From Rhodospirillaceae bacterium (GTDB lineage Bacteria; Pseudomonadota; Alphaproteobacteria; Kiloniellales; DSM-21159), in NCBI GenBank assembly GCA_006969625.1, contig CP030885.1:310001-374000 (forward strand): a stretch of 64,000 nt of DNA, written 5' to 3'. The position numbers were made by a program, and so were the translations under genes. The notes under the pieces were generated by a model that ran no database searches, had not been told where the DNA came from, and saw nothing but the letters and a program-made list of their open reading frames with translations. Numbering within the stretch: position 1 is the stretch's first letter; every line of letters begins with the position of its first letter. Of the stretch, positions 29,070 to 38,143 are shown piece after piece.

Positions 29070-30017
29070 GTGGCGGACACGAGCGGAACTGCCGAGAAGA
29101 CCGGCTGGCTGACGCGGCTGAAGGCGGCGCTACGGCGCTCGTCTTCGAAGCTGGGCGAGGGCATCACCGGCATCTTCACCAAGCGCAAGCTGGACGACGC
29201 CGCGCTGGAGGAGCTGGAGGAGCTGCTGATCGCCTCCGACCTGGGGGTGACCACCTCGGCCAAGCTGGCGGCCAACCTCGCCAAGACCCGCTTCAACAAG
29301 GACGTCAGCCCGGAGGAGGTGCGCACGGCGCTGGCCGCCGACGTCACCGAAATGCTCGAGCCCGTCGCCAGGCCGCTGGCGATCGATCTTGCGAAAAGGC
29401 CGCATGTCGTGCTGGTGGTCGGCGTCAACGGCGTGGGCAAGACCACCACCATCGGCAAGCTGGCCAAGCAGCAGGCCGAGGCCGGGCGCAAGGTGATGCT
29501 GGCCGCCGGCGACACCTTCCGCGCCGCCGCCGTCGAGCAGTTGCAGATCTGGGGCGAGCGCACGGGCGTGCCGGTGGTCGCCAAGCAGGCCGGCGCCGAC
29601 GCCGCAGGCCTGGCTTACGAGGCACTGGAGCGGGCGAAGCGGGAGGGCGCCGAGCTGTTGCTGATCGACACGGCCGGGCGCCTGCACAATCGGTCCGAAT
29701 TGATGGCCGAGCTGCAGAAGATCGTGCGCGTGCTGAAGAAGCAGGACGAGACGGCGCCGCACGACGTGCTGCTGGTGTTGGATGCCACCACCGGCCAGAA
29801 CGCCCTGCAGCAGGTGGCGACCTTCAAGGAGCTGGTCGCCGTCACCGGCCTGGTGGTGACCAAGCTGGACGGCTCGGCCAAGGGCGGCGTGCTGGTGGCG
29901 CTTGCCGAACAGCACAAGCTGCCGGTTCATGCGGTCGGAGTCGGCGAGGGCGCCGACGACCTGCGCCCCTTCAGCGCCGAGGCCTTCGCCCGCAGCCTGA
30001 TGGGGCTGGAGGTCTGA
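29070..30017 (+). CDS. ftsY: Signal recognition particle receptor FtsY
   Basis: 315 residues, GTG start at 29070 with GGAGAGAAGGA upstream. It is the membrane-associated GTPase that docks SRP-ribosome complexes. The N domain (~20-95) is followed by the G domain with VVGVNGVGKTTTIGKLA, AAGDTFRAAAVEQL, LLIDTAGRLHNRSELM and TKLDGSAKGG, ending AEAFARSLMGLEV. It lacks the long acidic A domain of E. coli FtsY, as is usual in alphaproteobacteria. It shares this window with its partner ffh. Confidence 0.96.
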   Translation: MADTSGTAEKTGWLTRLKAALRRSSSKLGEGITGIFTKRKLDDAALEELEELLIASDLGVTTSAKLAANLAKTRFNKDVSPEEVRTALAADVTEMLEPVARPLAIDLAKRPHVVLVVGVNGVGKTTTIGKLAKQQAEAGRKVMLAAGDTFRAAAVEQLQIWGERTGVPVVAKQAGADAAGLAYEALERAKREGAELLLIDTAGRLHNRSELMAELQKIVRVLKKQDETAPHDVLLVLDATTGQNALQQVATFKELVAVTGLVVTKLDGSAKGGVLVALAEQHKLPVHAVGVGEGADDLRPFSAEAFARSLMGLEV

Positions 30018-30126
30018 GGCGCCCGACCCGCCTCCGGTTCATGAGCGGCATGTGGCCTTTGCAGGTTCGGTCGGCTGGTCGCCCGCGGCAGACTGGGGTC
30101 TCTCTTGCCCCTCCGGAGGCTTCGCC

Positions 30127-30783
30127 ATGCCGCTCGACCTCGATCTCCTGCAGCTCTATCTGGCGGCGGCGGTCCTGCTCGTTCTCGTGCCGGGCCCCGA
30201 CTCCCTCCTGATCCTCAGCCGCAGCCTGTTCGAGGGCCGCTGGATGGGCTGGATCGCCTCCTTCGGCACGGCGGCCGGCAACGTGCTTCATGCGGTTCTG
30301 GCGGCGGCCGGGGTCTCGGCGCTGGTGGCGGCGTCGCCGGCGCTGTTCGACACGGTGCGGCTGCTCGGGGCCGCCTACCTGCTCTGGCTCGGCCTGCGCG
30401 CACTCGCGGCGGCCTGGCGGGCGTGGCGCGCCGGCGGCGGGCAGGCGGTCCCGACGCTGCCGGCTACCGGCCCGCGCCGCGCCTTCGTCCATGCGTTCCT
30501 GACCAACATCCTCAATCCGAAGGTTATCCTCTTCTACCTCGCCTTCGTTCCGCAGTTCGTCTCCCCGGCGGTCGGCTCGATCGCGCTGCAGACCCTGCTG
30601 CTCGGCCTGATCCTCGCGGGGATGGCGACTCTCTATCACCTGCTGCTGGCAAGCCTGGCGGCACGGACGGCGCAAAAGCTGCTGAGCACCCGCTTGTTCG
30701 CAACGCTGCTCAACGGCTTCACCGGCTTGCTCTTCGTCGGCTTCGCGGTCCGCGTCTTCCTGACCGAGCGGAAGGCCGCCTGA
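30127..30783 (+). CDS. LysE/RhtB-family amino-acid exporter
   Basis: 218 residues with CCGGAGG seven bases before ATG 30127. Five or six membrane helices; the family's N-terminal motif VLVPGPDSLLILSRSLFEGR and the mid-protein NILNPKVILFYLAFVPQFV (usually NPKxxLF) are clear. These inner-membrane proteins export amino acids or derivatives by proton exchange; the substrate cannot be told. It follows ftsY by 109 bases and is probably its own unit. It is convergent with the L,D-transpeptidase gene. Confidence 0.88.
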   Translation: MPLDLDLLQLYLAAAVLLVLVPGPDSLLILSRSLFEGRWMGWIASFGTAAGNVLHAVLAAAGVSALVAASPALFDTVRLLGAAYLLWLGLRALAAAWRAWRAGGGQAVPTLPATGPRRAFVHAFLTNILNPKVILFYLAFVPQFVSPAVGSIALQTLLLGLILAGMATLYHLLLASLAARTAQKLLSTRLFATLLNGFTGLLFVGFAVRVFLTERKAA

Positions 30784-30804
30784 GTCTCCGACTCGGTTTC
30801 CGGC

Positions 30805-32544
30805 TCAGTTCAGATGTGCGCGCGGGTCCAGCAGGGCGGCGGAAAGCGCGGCGTCGCGGCCGTAGATGTCGTCGCGGAACTGCAGCGTACCGGCGTCGTC
30901 GACCCAGGCGGTCAGGTAGGTCAGGTGGACAGGGACGGTCTCGGGCAGGGAGACGATGGTGCGCCGGCCGCTGGCGATGACGGCACGGATGCGCTCGGGC
31001 GTCCAGTCCGGGTCATCGCGCAGCAACAGCTCGGCCAGCTCCAACGGCTTGTCCAGACGCACGCAGCCGTGGCTGAAGGCGCGCGTGGGCCGCTCGAACA
31101 GGCGGCGCGCCGGCGTGTCGTGCAGGTAGACGTTGAAGCGGTTGGGGAACATGAACTTGACCCGGCCCAGGGCGTTCTGTGGCCCCGGCCGCTGGCGGAT
31201 GCGGTAGGGGAAGTTCCCGCGGCTCAGACTCTGCCATTCGATCGCCGCCGGGTCGAGCGGCGTCGCCGCGTCGGACCAGGAGGCCAACACCTCGTAGTCG
31301 TGCGCCGCCAGGTAGTCGGGGTCGGCCTTGATCTTCGGCAGCAGCTCCTTGGTCGCGATGGAGTAGGGCACGTTCCAGTAGGGATTGAACTCCAGGTACT
31401 CCAGGCGGTCGCTGAACACCGGGGTGCGGTTGTAGGGCGTGCCGACGACGGCACGGGTCCAGTAGACCCGCTCGCCGTCGAAGGTGCCGGTGACCGAGAA
31501 GTCGGCGAGATTGACCAGCAGGTGGCTGTCGCCCAGCGCGTCCGGCATCCAGCGCAGGCGCTCGAGATTGAGCTGGATCTGGCGGATGCGTGCCTCCAGC
31601 GGCGCGTTCAGCGCGGCCAGGGTGTTGGGCCCGACCACGCCGTCGACGGCCAGGCCGTGGCGGGCCTGGAAGCTGCGCAGGGCGGCTTCCAGCTCCGGGT
31701 CGTAGAGGGTGATCCGGTCGGGGTCGAGGCGGGTGACGTCGTCGCTCTGGCTCAGCTCGCCGGTCGCAAGCAGTCTGGCGCGGACCTGCGCGACGCGCGG
31801 GTCGCGGTCGCCCGGCTCCAGCAGCTCGCCCTCGGCGACGCGGGGCCAAGCGACACCCGCATCGCGCTGCGCGCGCAGCGTGGCGAGGGCACGGCGCAGC
31901 CGCCCGTACCAGACCTGGTCGGGCGCCAGCGCGTCGAGCACCCGCGTCACCTCGTCGGGCGGCAGCCCCTGAAGGCGTGCGAGGATCGCGGTCCGCTGGA
32001 TCGGGGCCGGCTGCACATGGTTCTCGGCGAAGACCTCGCCCGGGACGGTGCGTCCGCGCGACAGGTCGTGGGCATAGCCTGCCAGCCCGAGGCCGAGGCG
32101 AATCTCGAACTCGGCGCGCAGATCGGCCCGGCCGGCGCCGAGCAGCGCGGCGAGCGCCGAGGCGCCGTAATCGTCGGGATCGAGGCCGTGACTGTCGGCC
32201 GCCGCGAGCGTGGCGACCAGCGCCTTGGCACGCGCGTCGGCGCCGGCCGCGTCGCTCCACATCGGCCGCCAGCCCTGGTCCCGGTAGAGGCTCTGCAGCG
32301 CGGCCAGGTCCTGCGCCTGCTGCGGGGCCGCGGCCTCGCCGGCCAAGCCGGTCTCCAGCAGGTCCTTCAGCGCCGGCGCGAAGGTGCCGTCCGCCGCTTC
32401 GAGCGTCGGCGTCGGTTGCGGGCCGAGTTGCGCGCCCGCCGGGCCTGCCCCGGAGAGCGCCAGAGCGACGACCAACAGCAGTGCACTGCCCGGCCGGGGG
32501 CGGGTCGGGCGGCGGCTGAGCGCGTCGGTGGGCAGGAAAGCCAT
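30805..32544 (-). CDS. L,D-transpeptidase with peptidoglycan-binding domain
   Basis: 579 residues, resembling the YcbB (LdtD) group. A signal peptide (LLLVVALALSGAGPAGAQ) directs it to the periplasm. A scaffold domain at ~50-250 is followed by a peptidoglycan-binding module (LAVDGVVGPNTLAALN, ~300) and the YkuD catalytic domain with the active-site SHGCVRL near residue 500. It makes 3-3 cross-links or attaches proteins to peptidoglycan. GAGG precedes ATG 32544. It is on the minus strand downstream of leuC and an acetyltransferase gene, convergent with the exporter. Confidence 0.92.
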   Translation of the reverse strand: MAFLPTDALSRRPTRPRPGSALLLVVALALSGAGPAGAQLGPQPTPTLEAADGTFAPALKDLLETGLAGEAAAPQQAQDLAALQSLYRDQGWRPMWSDAAGADARAKALVATLAAADSHGLDPDDYGASALAALLGAGRADLRAEFEIRLGLGLAGYAHDLSRGRTVPGEVFAENHVQPAPIQRTAILARLQGLPPDEVTRVLDALAPDQVWYGRLRRALATLRAQRDAGVAWPRVAEGELLEPGDRDPRVAQVRARLLATGELSQSDDVTRLDPDRITLYDPELEAALRSFQARHGLAVDGVVGPNTLAALNAPLEARIRQIQLNLERLRWMPDALGDSHLLVNLADFSVTGTFDGERVYWTRAVVGTPYNRTPVFSDRLEYLEFNPYWNVPYSIATKELLPKIKADPDYLAAHDYEVLASWSDAATPLDPAAIEWQSLSRGNFPYRIRQRPGPQNALGRVKFMFPNRFNVYLHDTPARRLFERPTRAFSHGCVRLDKPLELAELLLRDDPDWTPERIRAVIASGRRTIVSLPETVPVHLTYLTAWVDDAGTLQFRDDIYGRDAALSAALLDPRAHLN

Positions 32545-32714
32545 ATCGTGCCTCAACGAGTCGACACCCGGCCGGCGTTCCCGGCGCCGGAGGGGTACGG
32601 CGCTCAAGATGGCGCGCGCGGCCGCCACGCGCCATGCGGCCATACGCGGCAGTTCCGATACTCCACTTGTGGACTTCGTCCGGCCGCCGCCGCGTTGGGC
32701 CCCGCTGGGCCCAG

Positions 32715-33164
32715 TCAGCCGCGCCTCAGCCTGAGGATCCGGTCGCATCCGCGCATCTCCGCCGTCGCTTCCCACCCGAGGTGGCGATAGAAGCCGTTCG
32801 CCCGGATGTCGGGGTCCGGGTTCGCCAGCAGCCAGATCTCCGCGTGTCCTTCGGCGAACAGCCAGTCGCGGACGCGCGACAGCAGGGCCTTGCCGATGCC
32901 CTTGCGCTCGTGCGCGGGCAGCACCGCGACCACCTGCACCTCGCCACACGATCGGTCGCCCATGGCGAAGCCGACGACTTCCCCGTCCGCCTCGCACAGC
33001 CAGCCTCGCACGTCCGATCGCATGGACTGCGCCAGCGAGTCCGGCGTGATGCCGTAGTCGTCGGCCAGCTCCTGCAGGGTCACCGCATTCTCGACCGTCG
33101 CCAGCCGGACGGCGAAGGCGGCCGGCAGGTCGGCCACGTCCACCGGACGGTAGGTGAGGGCCAC
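32715..33164 (-). CDS. GNAT-family N-acetyltransferase
   Basis: 149 residues. The acetyl-CoA loop appears as VVAVLPAHERKGIGKALL (Q/RxxGxG/A type, here RKGIGKA), with the preceding beta strand EVVGFAMGDR and the later NGFYRHLGWE. The substrate is unknown. The start lies nine bases after the leuC stop, so it is likely in one transcript with leuC, in the position where leuD would normally be expected. Confidence 0.88.
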   Translation of the reverse strand: MALTYRPVDVADLPAAFAVRLATVENAVTLQELADDYGITPDSLAQSMRSDVRGWLCEADGEVVGFAMGDRSCGEVQVVAVLPAHERKGIGKALLSRVRDWLFAEGHAEIWLLANPDPDIRANGFYRHLGWEATAEMRGCDRILRLRRG

Positions 33165-33173
33165 GCGCCCGCC

Positions 33174-34598
33174 TCAGCCGGCGAACTCGCGCACGTCGGC
33201 GAGGCGGCCGGCGAGCGCGGCGGCGGCGGCCATGCCCGGGCTCATCAGGTGGGTGCGTCCGCCGGGGCCCTGGCGGCCCTCGAAGTTGCGGTTGGAGGTG
33301 CTGGCGCAGCGCTCGCCCGGCTTCAGCTTGTCGGCGTTCATCGCCAGGCACATGGAGCAGCCCGGTTCGCGCCAGTCGAAGCCGGCCTCGACCAGGATGC
33401 GGTCGAGGCCCTCGGCCTCGGCCTGCTCCTTCACCAGGCCGGAGCCGGGCACCACCATGGCGTAGACGCCCTCGGCAACCCGCTTGCCCTTGGCGACCTC
33501 GGCGACGGCGCGCAGGTCCTCGATGCGGCCGTTGGTGCAGGAGCCGATGAAGACCTTGTCGACGGCGACGTCCTGCAGGCGTTGCCCGGCGGTCAGGCCC
33601 ATGTAGCTGAGCTTGCGCTCGATGGCGGCGCGGCGCTCTGGCGTCGCCGCGCTGTCGGGCGCGGGCACGCTGCCGCCGATCGGCAGAACGTCCTCCGGGC
33701 TGGTGCCCCAGGTGACCTGCGGTTCGATGTCGGCGACCGAAAGGGTGGCCTCCTTGTCGTACGCGGCGCCCGCGTCGGAGGGCAGCGCGCGCCAGTAGGC
33801 GAGCGCCTGCTCCCAGGCGCCGGCCTTGGGTGCGCGCGGGCGGCCCATCAGGTAGTCGAAGGTGGTCTCGTCCGGCGCGATCAGGCCGGCGCGCGCGCCC
33901 GCCTCGATCGACATGTTGCACACCGTCATGCGGCCTTCCATCGACAGCGCCCGGATCGCCGGCCCGGCGTACTCGATGACGTGGCCGGTGCCGCCGGCGG
34001 TGCCGATCCGGCCGATCAGCGCCAGCACCAGGTCCTTGGCGGTGATGCCGGTGGGCAGGTCGCCGTCGACGGTGATGCGCATGTTCTTGGCGGGGCGCTG
34101 CAGCAGCGTCTGGGTGGCCAGCACATGCTCCACCTCGGAGGTGCCGATGCCGAAGGCCAGCGCGCCGAAGGCGCCGTGGGTCGAGGTGTGGCTGTCGCCG
34201 CAGACGATGGTCATGCCCGGCTGGGTCAGCCCCTGCTCCGGGCCGATGATGTGGACGATGCCCTGGCGCACGTCGGCCATGCCGAAGTACTCGATGCCGA
34301 ACGCCTCGGCGTTGTGCGCCAGGGTGTCGACCTGGATGCGGCTCTCCTCGTCCGCGATGCCCTTCGAGCGGTCGGAGGTCGGCACGTTGTGGTCGGCGAC
34401 GGCCAGGGTGGCGTCCGGGCGGCGCACCCCGCGGCCGGCCAGGCGCAGCCCCTCGAAGGCCTGCGGGCTGGTCACCTCGTGCACCAGGTGCCAGTCGATG
34501 TAGAGCACGCAGGTCCCGTCGTCTTGGCGATCCACCACGTGGGCGTCCCAGATCTTGTCGAACAGGGTGCGCGGCTTGGTCTGGCTGTCGAGCGGCAT
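33174..34598 (-). CDS. leuC: 3-isopropylmalate dehydratase large subunit
   Basis: 474 residues. With LeuD it isomerises 2- to 3-isopropylmalate in leucine synthesis. The aconitase-type 4Fe-4S ligands are seen in IGSCTNGR and GCSMCLAMN, and [20 protein letters not shown] and [14 protein letters not shown] are the family signatures. ATG 34598 gives the standard N-terminus ([12 protein letters not shown]). The expected downstream leuD and leuB are absent; an acetyltransferase and an L,D-transpeptidase follow instead. It is divergent from the reb array. Confidence 0.96.
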   Translation of the reverse strand: MPLDSQTKPRTLFDKIWDAHVVDRQDDGTCVLYIDWHLVHEVTSPQAFEGLRLAGRGVRRPDATLAVADHNVPTSDRSKGIADEESRIQVDTLAHNAEAFGIEYFGMADVRQGIVHIIGPEQGLTQPGMTIVCGDSHTSTHGAFGALAFGIGTSEVEHVLATQTLLQRPAKNMRITVDGDLPTGITAKDLVLALIGRIGTAGGTGHVIEYAGPAIRALSMEGRMTVCNMSIEAGARAGLIAPDETTFDYLMGRPRAPKAGAWEQALAYWRALPSDAGAAYDKEATLSVADIEPQVTWGTSPEDVLPIGGSVPAPDSAATPERRAAIERKLSYMGLTAGQRLQDVAVDKVFIGSCTNGRIEDLRAVAEVAKGKRVAEGVYAMVVPGSGLVKEQAEAEGLDRILVEAGFDWREPGCSMCLAMNADKLKPGERCASTSNRNFEGRQGPGGRTHLMSPGMAAAAALAGRLADVREFAG

Positions 34599-34937
34599 GG
34601 CTGGCGATCGTCCCCGGGAACTGGCGGTTTCTTGTGGCGCCGGCGACGACCCCGAAAGCGGTCGCGGCGGCATTCGGCGGGCGGAAAATAGCCCCGCGCG
34701 GGCGGCATGCCAACTTTGTATGACGCCCGGCGGCCGAGCTTTGTGATGCAAAAAATGCAGGGATGCCTGGAGTCCTGGCAAAAATCCATCTAGGATTGCA
34801 GGAGCGGTCAGGTCGATTCGCCAAAAAGTGTCGGCAGATCAGACGATTGCCGGCGTGGGTCCCGATCCGATGACCGCGACACCGAAGGCGGCCCGGCCAC
34901 GCACGGCGGCGCCGCCGCAGGACGGGAGTTCCATCCC
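34599..34937. other. Divergent intergenic region between leuC and the reb array
   Basis: 339 bases holding the 5' regions of both leuC and the first reb gene. AT-rich for this genome between 34735 and 34800. A small palindrome TGCAAAAAATGCA at 34747-34759 could be a regulator site. I could not assign a convincing promoter hexamer pair, and no sigma-54 signature with proper spacing is present. Confidence 0.4.
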
Positions 34938-35597
34938 ATGGCGAAATCCGGCAAATCCGGTACATCAGGCACTTCGGGCAGCTCTTCCGGGACGGGCAAC
35001 GGCGCGGCAACGCCGGGCGCGCAAACCTCCGCCGACCCCGCGGCGACGGCCGCACCGCCCGAGTCGAGCTTCGACATCTCGCGCGACGCCGACGGTTCGA
35101 GCGTCGGCACCTTCACCTCCAGCGGCCGGGCGGGCACCGCCTCGGCCTCGCTGACCACGCCGCCGACGCATCCAGATCCGGCTCCCGACCTCGGCGCCGC
35201 CGGCGGCGGCCTCGGCAAGGGGCTGTCCGGCGACGAGGGGTCCGGCACCGGCTCCGGCGAGAGCGGCGGCAGCGCGTCGAACGGCGGGTCGGACGGCGAC
35301 GGCGGCGCGGCCTCGGCGGCGGTGGCGGACCTCGCCAGCGTCCCCGCCATTGCGATGGGCACCCTGACGACGGCAATGGCGCACTCGACCGCCATCCTCT
35401 TCGAAAACGCCGTCGCCCAGGCGCAGCAGACCAACCTCGCCGGCCAGGCGGCCGCGATGCAGGGCACGCTGCAGATCTATAGCCTGGACAGCGCGGCTGC
35501 TGCGGCGGCGACCGCCAAGCTCGCCCAGGTCGACCAGCTCAACCAGATGCTGCTGGCCCTGCTGGCCGGAAAGCAGGCGTCCGGCAGCTCCGGCTGA
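34938..35597 (+). CDS. RebB-like R-body protein with long disordered N-terminus
   Basis: 219 residues. Residues 1-125 are Gly/Ser/Thr/Ala-rich and disordered. Residues ~130-205 hold the RebB core: VPAIAMGTLTTAMAHSTAIL, then FENAVAQAQQTNLAGQ and GTLQIYSLD. RebB-family proteins polymerise into R-bodies, coiled cytoplasmic ribbons. The usual ITDAVTQ N-terminal box is missing and there is no cysteine. GGGAG lies about ten bases before ATG 34938. An intrinsic terminator follows, so this gene seems to be transcribed separately from the eleven downstream relatives. It could be a capping or nucleating subunit; that is inference. Confidence 0.75.
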   Translation: MAKSGKSGTSGTSGSSSGTGNGAATPGAQTSADPAATAAPPESSFDISRDADGSSVGTFTSSGRAGTASASLTTPPTHPDPAPDLGAAGGGLGKGLSGDEGSGTGSGESGGSASNGGSDGDGGAASAAVADLASVPAIAMGTLTTAMAHSTAILFENAVAQAQQTNLAGQAAAMQGTLQIYSLDSAAAAAATAKLAQVDQLNQMLLALLAGKQASGSSG

Positions 35598-35902
35598 GGC
35601 CGCGTCTCGACACCCGACAACAGCACTCCCTCCCTTTCCCTTCGACCTTCGGGCCGTCGCTTCCAGCGGCGGCCCGCTTTTCTTGCGGTTGGCTTCGCTC
35701 GAAGCCCGCGGCGCGCCGGCAGGGTCACAAATGCCGGGCTGGCGCGTCGAAGGGGCATGCGGCGCCGCTGCGGGCGCGGCCGGATCAGCGGGCATGTCCC
35801 GGCCGGCCGACCCCGACCGAGGGCCGCGGGAGCCTGACGTGGCAGCGGCGGCGTGCCGTTCCCGTCGCAAGTGAGACCGACCACCCCCGAAGGAGGGAGA
35901 AC
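35598..35902. other. Intergenic region between the first and second reb genes
   Basis: 305 bases. The first third holds the terminator at 35651-35684. The rest should contain the promoter of the main reb array, but I recognise no clear hexamers. It ends with a very strong AAGGAGGG binding site for the next gene. No gene is seen. Confidence 0.5.
35651..35684 (+). terminator. Intrinsic terminator after the first reb gene
   Basis: GGGCCGTCGCT and AGCGGCGGCCC form an 11-base stem (one G-T pair) with a three-base loop, followed by GCTTTTCTT. It is a classical rho-independent terminator 54 bases after the stop codon. Confidence 0.8.
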
Positions 35903-36223
35903 ATGGCGATCCCCACAGCCGTCAACGGCCAGATCACCGACGCGGTGACCCAGGCCAACGTCAAGGTGGTGGGCGACGCTCCGGCGATGGCCATGGGCGC
36001 CATCTACCAGAGCCTCGCGCACTCCACCGGCATCCTCTACGAGAACGCCGTCAGCGCACAGCAGCAGATCGGGATCTGCGCCCAGGCCGCGACCAACCAG
36101 GGCGTCATCCAGATCTACTCGATCGACACCATGGCCGGCGCCGTTTCGACCGCGAAGATCGGCCAGTCGGACGTGCCGCAGACCATGCTGAGCCTGCTGA
36201 CCGCCCTGAAGGCGACCCAGTAG
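35903..36223 (+). CDS. RebB-family R-body protein
   Basis: 106 residues with AAGGAGGG seven bases before ATG 35903. A canonical member: N-terminal VNGQITDAVTQANVKVVGDA, core PAMAMGAIYQSLAHSTGILY, then ENAVSAQQQIGICAQAATNQ and GVIQIYSID. Cys is present in GICAQ. The C-terminal ~30 residues (IGQSDVPQTMLSLLTALKAT) are shared with the genes at 36413, 38144 and 39563, so it belongs to the long class. No signal peptide; probably assembles in the cytoplasm. A GC-rich hairpin (36231-36266) follows. Confidence 0.88.
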   Translation: MAIPTAVNGQITDAVTQANVKVVGDAPAMAMGAIYQSLAHSTGILYENAVSAQQQIGICAQAATNQGVIQIYSIDTMAGAVSTAKIGQSDVPQTMLSLLTALKATQ

Positions 36224-36412
36224 GCCGGGCGGTCCCCCGCCGCGGGCACGGAGACCGGGCGGGGACCTCTTTCGGGGGCGTCGTTCGCCGGCCTGCCGCT
36301 GCGGCGGAGGCGGGCGGCGCCACCCCGAAGGCGCGGCGACGCGCCAAGCTTCCCTGTCCCAGCCATCTAGACGCGGCTCCGCCGGACCGGTGCGAGCGCA
36401 GGAGACGAGATC

Positions 36413-36751
36413 ATGGCAGACAACACGCCGGTCAACGGCCAGATCACCGACTCGGTGACCCAGGCCAACGTGAAGGTCGTCGGCGACGCGCCGGCGATGG
36501 CGATGGGCGCCATCTACCAGAGCCTGGCGCACTCCACGGGCATTCTCTACGAGAACGCCGTCGGTCAGCAGCAGCAGCTTGCCGTCTGTGCTCAGGCGGC
36601 GACCAACCAGGGCGTCATCCAGATCTACTCGGTCGATACGATGACCACCGGCGTCGCGACCTCGAAGATCGGCCAGTCGGACGTGCCGGAGACCATGTTG
36701 AGCCTGCTGACCACTCTGAAGGCGACCAGCACCGGCCCGCAGGTCACCTGA
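36413..36751 (+). CDS. RebB-family R-body protein
   Basis: 112 residues with GGAGACGAG upstream of ATG 36413. It is nearly the same as the protein at 35903 over the first 100 residues (VNGQITDSVTQANVKVVGDA, SLAHSTGILYENAVGQQQQL, AVCAQAATNQ) but begins ADNTP instead of AIPTA and ends with a short STGPQVT tail. The long class, with the conserved Cys. Spaced 189 bases from its predecessor and 142 from its successor, unusually wide for a simple operon. Confidence 0.88.
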   Translation: MADNTPVNGQITDSVTQANVKVVGDAPAMAMGAIYQSLAHSTGILYENAVGQQQQLAVCAQAATNQGVIQIYSVDTMTTGVATSKIGQSDVPETMLSLLTTLKATSTGPQVT

Positions 36752-36893
36752 GGCCGCGGCCGGTCCGGCGGACGAGACGGACGCCGGCCGTGCCCGCCGC
36801 CCGACCCGGCGGCGGCCGGCCGGCGCTGCCGCCGCCCGCACCGCCGGTGCCGACCCCCGTCCCGAGTCTGCCGGCTGCAAGGAGGCACAGGCC

Positions 36894-37178
36894 ATGGCCG
36901 ACGAGGAAAGCGCAGCGGCGCGGCCGCAGTCCGAGGTGCAGGACGCGGGACCGCACGGCGCCGGCGTGAATGCGCAGGTCACCGATGCGGTGACCCAGAC
37001 CAGCGTCCAAGTGCTCGGCGAGACGCCGGCCTTCGCGCTGGCGATGAGCATGCTCAACGCCGGCCAGGCCAACGGCGTGCTCTACGCCAACATGGTGCAC
37101 GCCCAGCAGCAGTCGCACATGGCCCAACAGGCGGCGACGGTGCAGTCGGTGATCCAGACCCTCGGCCTGAAGCGCTGA
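36894..37178 (+). CDS. RebB-like R-body protein, diverged
   Basis: 94 residues with AAGGAGG before ATG 36894. After a charged leader comes VNAQVTDAVTQTSVQVLGET, then PAFALAMSMLNAGQANGVLY and ANMVHAQQQSHMAQQAATVQ. The HSTG of canonical members is replaced by QANG, a change shared with the gene at 38798 (also ANMVHAQQQ). It ends soon after the core, lacking the IGQSD tail and the cysteine. Probably a structural variant of the ribbon subunit. Confidence 0.8.
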   Translation: MADEESAAARPQSEVQDAGPHGAGVNAQVTDAVTQTSVQVLGETPAFALAMSMLNAGQANGVLYANMVHAQQQSHMAQQAATVQSVIQTLGLKR

Positions 37179-37209
37179 CCCGGCGCGGCCCGACACAGGA
37201 AGCCAGACG

Positions 37210-37536
37210 ATGCCCCTGCCCACCGCCCTGAACGACCAGATCACCGACGCCGTCGCCCAGGCCAACACCGTCGTCCTCGGCGAGGCGCCGGCGCTCGCCG
37301 CCGGCACCGTCTACCAGAGCCTGGCGCACTCGACCGGCGTGCTGTTCGAGAGCGCGGTCAGCAACTACCAGCAGCTCTGCATCGCCGGCCAGGCGGCGAC
37401 CAACCAAGGCGTCATCCAGATCTACTCGGTCAGCTCCATGGCCGGCGCCGTCGCCACCGGCCGGCTGGCGCGCAGCGACACCGGACGGCAGGCGCTGCTC
37501 GGCGAGGCCGTGACCGGCGGTCTGGCGGGCGCCTGA
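37210..37536 (+). CDS. RebB-family R-body protein
   Basis: 108 residues, starting 31 bases after the previous stop. Canonical N-terminus (LNDQITDAVAQANTVVLGEA) and core (YQSLAHSTGVLFESAVSNYQ), then QAATNQGVIQIYSVSS. The C-terminal part differs from the long class (RLARSDTGRQALLGEAVTGG). Cys in QQLCIAGQ. The upstream GACACAGGAAGCC holds a moderate binding site (AGGA). Confidence 0.85.
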   Translation: MPLPTALNDQITDAVAQANTVVLGEAPALAAGTVYQSLAHSTGVLFESAVSNYQQLCIAGQAATNQGVIQIYSVSSMAGAVATGRLARSDTGRQALLGEAVTGGLAGA

Positions 37537-37645
37537 GGCGGCGCTTGGCGTGATTGTTTCACAGGGCGCGCCGCCGCAGCGTCGCAAGAACGCGCAAGGC
37601 GCGCCGGCGCCCATCCCCTACGCCGGGAACGCAGGATCCGAAGCG

Positions 37646-38140
37646 ATGGACGAGCACAGCGAGCGCACACTCGACGGAACGCCGACCGACGAGCCGGCCA
37701 AGCCGGAAGCGGGCGCGCCGGGAATCGGCGGCTGGACGGTGGAGGACATCCAGCGCCAGGCCGATGCGATCTGGGCGCAGGCGCAAGGCCAGCTCGCCGA
37801 GATCCGCCTGAACGCCTGGCCGAGCGCGCCCGCGGCTGCGCACGCGCCGGCCGGGGTCGCGCCGACCTCCCCCGCCACGCCGCCCGCGGACGGCGAGACA
37901 GCCGGGCCCAATACGCTCGGGCCGGGCCTGCTGGCCGCCGGCGCCCAGTCCCTTTTCGGCGAGATGGTCGCGAGCCAGCATCAGGCCTCGCGCGCCTCCA
38001 CCGCCGAGCTGCTGCAACGCGTCTTCTCGATCTACGGGCTGACGCTCCCCGCGGCCCCCCCGTCCGGCGGAGACGCCTCCGTCGGGCAGGCGCCGCCCCG
38101 CCGGGCCAGCGTGCCCGAGACTGCCCAGAAGGAGAGCTGA
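37646..38140 (+). CDS. RebB-like protein with disordered N-terminus
   Basis: 164 residues from ATG 37646. A GTG at 37550 in the same frame is possible but adds only low-complexity residues. The first ~95 residues are charged then Pro/Ala-rich. The C-terminal part, LAAGAQSLFGEMVASQHQAS then TAELLQRVFSIYGL, parallels the RebB core pattern (MG..YQSLAHSTG...ENA...QQ...GVIQIYSV) but is strongly diverged and lacks Cys. It overlaps closely with the next gene (three bases between), so the two are likely co-translated. Classification as a Reb relative is by pattern and context. Confidence 0.6.
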   Translation: MDEHSERTLDGTPTDEPAKPEAGAPGIGGWTVEDIQRQADAIWAQAQGQLAEIRLNAWPSAPAAAHAPAGVAPTSPATPPADGETAGPNTLGPGLLAAGAQSLFGEMVASQHQASRASTAELLQRVFSIYGLTLPAAPPSGGDASVGQAPPRRASVPETAQKES

Positions 38141-38143
38141 ACC

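Noticed and set aside
26449..29112. 887-codon plus-strand frame overlapping the membrane genes and mtaB
   Set aside because: It is out of frame with mtaB, whose radical-SAM motifs are clear; the translation is Arg/Gly-rich.
34775..34800. TGGCA...TTGCA as a sigma-54 promoter for the reb array
   Set aside because: The two boxes are about 20 bases apart, whereas sigma-54 needs about 10 between GG and GC.
30805..35055. 1416-codon minus-strand frame joining the L,D-transpeptidase to upstream sequence
   Set aside because: Only the last 579 codons are protein-like; the rest is antisense or out-of-frame to leuC and the region upstream.
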